The notes under the pieces: generated by a model
Told to the model about the DNA's origin: nothing
The model's input: only the letters and a program-made list of their open reading frames with translations
Databases searched by the model: none
Translations under genes and position numbers: made by a program
Assembly: GCA_002726845.1 (NCBI GenBank)
Contig: PBSP01000068.1
Span: 1 to 9,750, forward strand
Direction of reading: 5' to 3'
DNA: 9,750 bases
Source of the DNA: Methanobacteriota archaeon
GTDB taxonomy: Archaea; Thermoplasmatota; Poseidoniia; Poseidoniales; Poseidoniaceae
Shown: piece after piece, positions 6,624-9,750 of the stretch
Layout: every line of letters begins with the position of its first letter
How positions within the stretch are numbered: the first letter of the stretch is position 1

Positions 6624-7777
6624 TTTAGGTCTTCCCAGAGATCTTCAACGTCTTCAATACCTACGCTGATGCGAACGTACCCTGGTTCAATACCTGCAGC
6701 AATCCGTACCTCAACAGGCATGGCCATGTGACTGGAGGTGGCGGGCACCTCGATCAGAGATTCGACGCCCCCCAGAGAGGTTGCTTCGTAAAACAAGTCC
6801 AGCTTGGACATGAATTCCATTGCACCATCGTCGCCACCTGCCACAACGATTCCAAGCATGCCACAGCCTCTGGGAACGACGCGCTGTGCGACCTCATAAT
6901 CGGGATGTGATGGTAACGTTACGTGTTGAACACGTACCACCTTGGGGTGATCAAGAAGTCGCTTTGCAAGTTCAGCTGAGTTGGAAGTTATGAGAGGCAT
7001 TCGCGCATGAAGGGTTCGCATTCCACGCTCAAGCATGTAACAGTTGTGAGGGTCCGGTGCGCCGCCAAAGTGAACACGTCCTTTGAAAATCTGGGCGATA
7101 AGTTCCTTTGAGCCCACGACAGCCCCTCCGAGAAGGTCGGAATGACCGCCAAGAAACTTCGTTGTTGAATGAATCACCAGGTCAGCGCCCATGCTCAGCG
7201 GCTGACAACCCCATGGCGAAGCAAAAGTATTGTCGACAATAACCAGGAGATTATGACGTTTCGCAACCTCGACCATCGCTGGTATATCGCAGACTTTCAG
7301 ATTGGGATTGGTAATGGTTTCAATGTACAAAATCTTCGTATTGTCTTGAACTGCTGCTTCGTAGGATGATGGATCGCGTATGTCTGCCATGGTTGTTTCA
7401 ATACCAAGGCGCGGCAACTCTTCGGTCATCAATCCGTAAGTTCCGCCATAAACGTCGGCCGATGCTACGACGTGATCGCCTTGATTGAGAAGCATCATCA
7501 GTGTGGTTGAAATCGCTGCCATACCACTTGCGAATGTTTCAGCATCCTCTCCACCTTCCATTGCACAGATTTTCTGAGCAACAGCATCTGAATTCACAGA
7601 GGAGAGGCGGGAATAAAGCAGTGTATGCTGGGCTCCTGCTGCCCATCCTGCGTAGCGCTCCTCAGTCAGTTTGTAAGTTGAAGAAAGAAAAATTGGAGTG
7701 TTTACTGATTCACCGATGTGATTGGTCCCTGCATGCACGTTTTTCGTTGCATCGCGATGATTCTTGTGTTCTGCCAT
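6608..7777 (-). CDS. PLP-dependent Cys/Met metabolism enzyme (cystathionine gamma-synthase / gamma-lyase family)
   Basis: Cytosolic, 389 aa, the usual length of the family (COG0626). Seen, numbered from the ATG at 7777: 'VNTPIFLSSTYKL' (25-37); 'YSRL' (55-58), supplying the tyrosine and arginine that reach the partner subunit's PLP; 'GGEDAETFASGMAAIS' (75-90); 'VYGGTYGLM' (109-117), with the tyrosine that stacks on PLP; 'VDNTFASP' (181-188), with the aspartate for the pyridine nitrogen; 'HSTTKFLGGHSDLLGG' (203-218), with the Schiff-base lysine at 207; 'SLGGVESLIEVPA' (334-346); and 'GYVRISVGIEDVEDL' (366-380). The usual 'NPT' after YSR is replaced by 'SVN'. The fold is certain, but gamma-synthase, gamma-lyase, beta-lyase and methionine gamma-lyase cannot be separated by eye; gamma-lyase or gamma-synthase seems likeliest. 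A TTG at 7789, preceded by GAGG at a suitable distance, is an alternative start adding four residues. It lies 77 bases downstream of the EamA gene on the same strand; cotranscription is possible but unproven. Confidence 0.94.
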   Translation of the reverse strand: MAEHKNHRDATKNVHAGTNHIGESVNTPIFLSSTYKLTEERYAGWAAGAQHTLLYSRLSSVNSDAVAQKICAMEGGEDAETFASGMAAISTTLMMLLNQGDHVVASADVYGGTYGLMTEELPRLGIETTMADIRDPSSYEAAVQDNTKILYIETITNPNLKVCDIPAMVEVAKRHNLLVIVDNTFASPWGCQPLSMGADLVIHSTTKFLGGHSDLLGGAVVGSKELIAQIFKGRVHFGGAPDPHNCYMLERGMRTLHARMPLITSNSAELAKRLLDHPKVVRVQHVTLPSHPDYEVAQRVVPRGCGMLGIVVAGGDDGAMEFMSKLDLFYEATSLGGVESLIEVPATSSHMAMPVEVRIAAGIEPGYVRISVGIEDVEDLWEDLNQALS

Positions 7778-7854
7778 AGGTCCGCCCAAAAATTCCTCGT
7801 CGCTGACAGGCCTTGAACGATGTGCTACTTTTGAATGGATTATTCTTCCTCAGC

Positions 7855-8826
7855 CTAATTAATTAAAACCGTTTTTGGGGGTTGCTGGACTGGCTTCTCA
7901 TCGGCAGTGGCCCCTTGATTCTCACGTAACTCAACCATGAGATTTCCAGCCAGCAAAGCACCGCCTCCTACAGCAATCCATGCTGTCCACGTTGTCATAC
8001 CCAATTCAAGGGCAAAGACCGTTGTCCAAACCGGTTCCAGGGCATAGATAATGGCAGCTTGAACTGGATGGAGGTAGCGTTGAAACAAATTCAGCAAAAG
8101 CAGAGCAAACAGTGAACCGATCAAGCCCAAGCAGAGCAGCGGGATGACAACCCCTTGAACACTAACAATAGACAGCGCATCGACGGTCGACGTCCCGCCA
8201 CTCAGAAATGCTACAATGATGCTGCCGAAACTGACGACAAGGAACGATGTTCCTGTCACTCCAATCGGGTTCACTTCTTGGGTAATCTTCTGTGTGAAGA
8301 GAATGTGCAATGCGAAGAAGAAGGCACAAATGACTGTCAGAATTTCACCTAAACCCCATGACAAGTGAGGGGGGCCTTCGATGAAACCCGCTCCAAACGT
8401 AGCAAGGGCAACGCCAAGAATCATAGTTCGGGTAACACGTTGCCCGGTTATTTTAGTAGTAATCAGTGCTGTAAAAACGACGTAAAGCGAGGTTAAAAAC
8501 GCTGATGTTGAGGGATTTATTGAATCAAGTCCAATCATCTGAGTTATGAATCCAATGAGGAGAATTCCTCCAAGAATTGCCCCCCCTTTCCACAACTCTT
8601 GATCGAAAAGTGCTTTTCGAGCCTCTTGTGATATCAAAATAAGTGCGACAAAGGCAATGGCAAAACGCGCACCAACAAGGATGGCGACAACAGGGATTCG
8701 GCCGTAAGCTTCGATTTCAGGTTGAATTGCATTCATCGCCTGTTTCATCCAAATAAACGTCGCACCCCAAGCGAGCGTGACCGCCAGAAGGCCCCAAGTT
8801 GCCTTCTGCCGGGATGTTGCTTCCAT
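7855..8826 (-). CDS. EamA/DMT-superfamily permease, 10 membrane segments
   Basis: Inner-membrane transporter of the drug/metabolite superfamily (EamA, RhaT/YdcZ-like), about 323 aa, the usual size. Seen: two related halves of about five hydrophobic segments each. The first half opens with 'LAWGATFIWMKQA' (18-30), typical of EamA repeat one, then 'VGARFAIAFVALILI' and 'INPSTSAFLTSLYVVFTALI' (103-122). The second half carries 'FALHILFTQKI' and ends with 'AIIYALEPVWTTVFALELG' (258-276) and a glycine-rich last helix. The tail after about residue 302 is hydrophilic. Such proteins commonly export amino acids or other metabolites, but the substrate is not readable here. Start: the ATG at 8826 has GGAGCAGG six bases upstream and leaves a normal short N-terminus; an in-frame ATG at 8853 would add nine residues and lacks a clear ribosome site. 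It diverges from the geranylgeranyl-reductase-family gene and precedes the transsulfuration gene; export of a sulfur amino acid is a speculative link. Confidence 0.92.
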   Translation of the reverse strand: MEATSRQKATWGLLAVTLAWGATFIWMKQAMNAIQPEIEAYGRIPVVAILVGARFAIAFVALILISQEARKALFDQELWKGGAILGGILLIGFITQMIGLDSINPSTSAFLTSLYVVFTALITTKITGQRVTRTMILGVALATFGAGFIEGPPHLSWGLGEILTVICAFFFALHILFTQKITQEVNPIGVTGTSFLVVSFGSIIVAFLSGGTSTVDALSIVSVQGVVIPLLCLGLIGSLFALLLLNLFQRYLHPVQAAIIYALEPVWTTVFALELGMTTWTAWIAVGGGALLAGNLMVELRENQGATADEKPVQQPPKTVLIN

Positions 8827-8832
8827 ATGTTG

Positions 8833-8840
8833 CCTGCTCC
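8833..8840 (-). promoter_or_regulatory. Shine-Dalgarno-like GGAGCAGG deciding the EamA start
   Basis: On the minus strand GGAGCAGG ends six bases before the ATG at 8826. This makes that ATG a better start than the upstream one at 8853, which would place this site inside the coding sequence. Confidence 0.4.
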
Positions 8841-8906
8841 ATTCACAGTGCATAGTGATGATGGTCGTTCAAGAAGCCTCAAAGGGCACCAACAAGTGGT
8901 TCATAC

Positions 8907-9750
8907 ATGGCGGCTTGGGATGAGCCAATAGAGACTGGCGATGTTCCCGATTCGGGATCCGCGTTTGACGCTATTGTCGTAGGAGGCGGTCCCGGAGGCT
9001 GCTCAGCAGCAGGATACCTAGCTATGGCTGGAAAAAAGGTTCTGCTCATCGAGAAAAGAGTGTGGCCGCGCGACAAAATATGCGGTGATGCTGTCGGAGG
9101 AAAATCGCTTTCTCACGTCAAGGCTTTAGGTGTGAAAGAAACCCTTGAAGAAACGCCGCATTTTCGTGTAAACGGCATTCGTTTCTCCAGCCCGAATGGA
9201 AATGAAGTCAGGGTTCCGCTACCTGAAGAAGACGTTGCCCGGCTCGAGGCAGGTTATGCCCTCCCACGACAGCAATTCGATCACTTGCTCTTCAGCAGAG
9301 TGCAAATGCTGGTTCGTGAAAGCGGGGGGTTTGTCATTCAAGATGCGTCAGTAAAAACACTGCTGTACAACGGCGATGACGATCCTGGTAAAGGATCCAA
9401 ATCAAAACGGAAAGCGACTGGTGTGGAACTTACGCTCGGAGGACGCGACGGCACCACAATGCAATATCACGCCCCTGCAGTTGTTGGTGCCGGAGGATAC
9501 CGTTGCCCAGTTGCAACCTCACTTGTCGTTGATACGTATCAAGAAACCTTGGTCGATCCAAAACATTACTGCGGGGGTTACCGAGAATACTGGGACGGCG
9601 TAAAAGGCTGTGAATCCAACATCGGCGACATAGAAATTCATTTTGTTGATACGATTATTCCGGGTTACTTCTGGATTTTCCCAGTCGGGGAAGGAAGGGT
9701 CAATGTTGGGTGTGGAATGGTCATGCATTTGATGGATAAACAATCAAAGA
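8907..9750 (+). CDS. Geranylgeranyl reductase family FAD-dependent oxidoreductase (C-terminus beyond right edge)
   Basis: 281 codons are present with no stop before the edge; full members are about 400-450 aa. Seen: an FAD dinucleotide-binding start, 'DAIVVGGGPGGCSAAGYLA' (21-39), ending in the acidic residue of 'LLIEKR' (46-51); 'DKICGDAVGG' (56-65), matching the K-x-C-G motif of this family; 'YALPRQQFDHLLF' (117-129), typical of the substrate-side domain; 'VVGAGGYRCPVA' (192-203) where the second FAD motif (GADG-x-x-S) is expected; and 'PGYFWIFP' (252-259), matching the P-x-Y-x-W-x-F signature that contacts lipid chains in archaeal reductases. Family knowledge: these enzymes reduce double bonds of geranylgeranyl chains in archaeal membrane lipids, or of chlorophyll and quinone side chains elsewhere. 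The archaeal context favours a membrane lipid or prenyl-quinone substrate. A polar low-complexity stretch (155-171) looks like a loop insertion. No clear ribosome site precedes the ATG; it may be leaderless. Confidence 0.9.
   Translation, partial: MAAWDEPIETGDVPDSGSAFDAIVVGGGPGGCSAAGYLAMAGKKVLLIEKRVWPRDKICGDAVGGKSLSHVKALGVKETLEETPHFRVNGIRFSSPNGNEVRVPLPEEDVARLEAGYALPRQQFDHLLFSRVQMLVRESGGFVIQDASVKTLLYNGDDDPGKGSKSKRKATGVELTLGGRDGTTMQYHAPAVVGAGGYRCPVATSLVVDTYQETLVDPKHYCGGYREYWDGVKGCESNIGDIEIHFVDTIIPGYFWIFPVGEGRVNVGCGMVMHLMDKQSK

Noticed and set aside
7851..7868. AT-rich stretch with TTAATTAATTAA considered as promoter or terminator
   Set aside because: Most of it is the end of the EamA reading frame. 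It is too far from the transsulfuration start for a short leader, and there is no stem-loop or clear T-tract.
8854..8906. Spacer between the EamA and geranylgeranyl-reductase-family genes checked for an RNA gene or clear promoters
   Set aside because: About 50 bases with no tRNA-like fold, no convincing TATA box and no repeat visible by eye.

Overview
This window most likely comes from an archaeon, plausibly a planktonic marine euryarchaeon of the Poseidoniales (Marine Group II) type. The support is a set of archaeal-type proteins: a diphthine synthase (EF-2 diphthamide pathway), an aTrm5-like tRNA (guanine37-N1)-methyltransferase and a geranylgeranyl-reductase-family flavoprotein of the kind that saturates archaeal isoprenoid lipids. 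Gene packing is very tight. The phylum-level placement is an inference; no rRNA or other marker is present.

Layout, left to right. Bases 1-438 (minus) hold the N-terminal part of a Trm5-like gene that runs off the left edge. It diverges from dphB (476-1294, plus) across only about 37 bases. Four bases after dphB lies an 884-codon membrane protein (1299-3953, plus): a sodium:solute symporter core with an extra N-terminal membrane module and a strongly acidic C-terminal domain. A PqqB-like metallo-beta-lactamase-fold protein (3943-4782, minus) converges on it with an 11-base overlap. Across an 86-base divergent spacer with a TATA-like element and a tandem 7-base repeat starts a 584-aa protein I do not recognise (4869-6623, plus). 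Its 3' end overlaps by 16 bases a PLP-dependent transsulfuration enzyme (6608-7777, minus). Upstream of that, on the same strand, is an EamA/DMT permease (7855-8826, minus). It diverges from a geranylgeranyl-reductase-family gene (8907-9750, plus) that is cut by the right edge.

Functionally the window looks like core-genome content: translation fidelity (trm5, dphB), solute uptake and export (symporter, EamA), sulfur amino acid metabolism, and lipid saturation. There is no mobile element, CRISPR array, tRNA, rRNA or defence cassette, and no intergenic stretch over 300 bases. The parts least explained are the three-part symporter, the unrecognised 584-aa protein and the role of the PqqB-like hydrolase. 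No clear new multi-gene system is visible.
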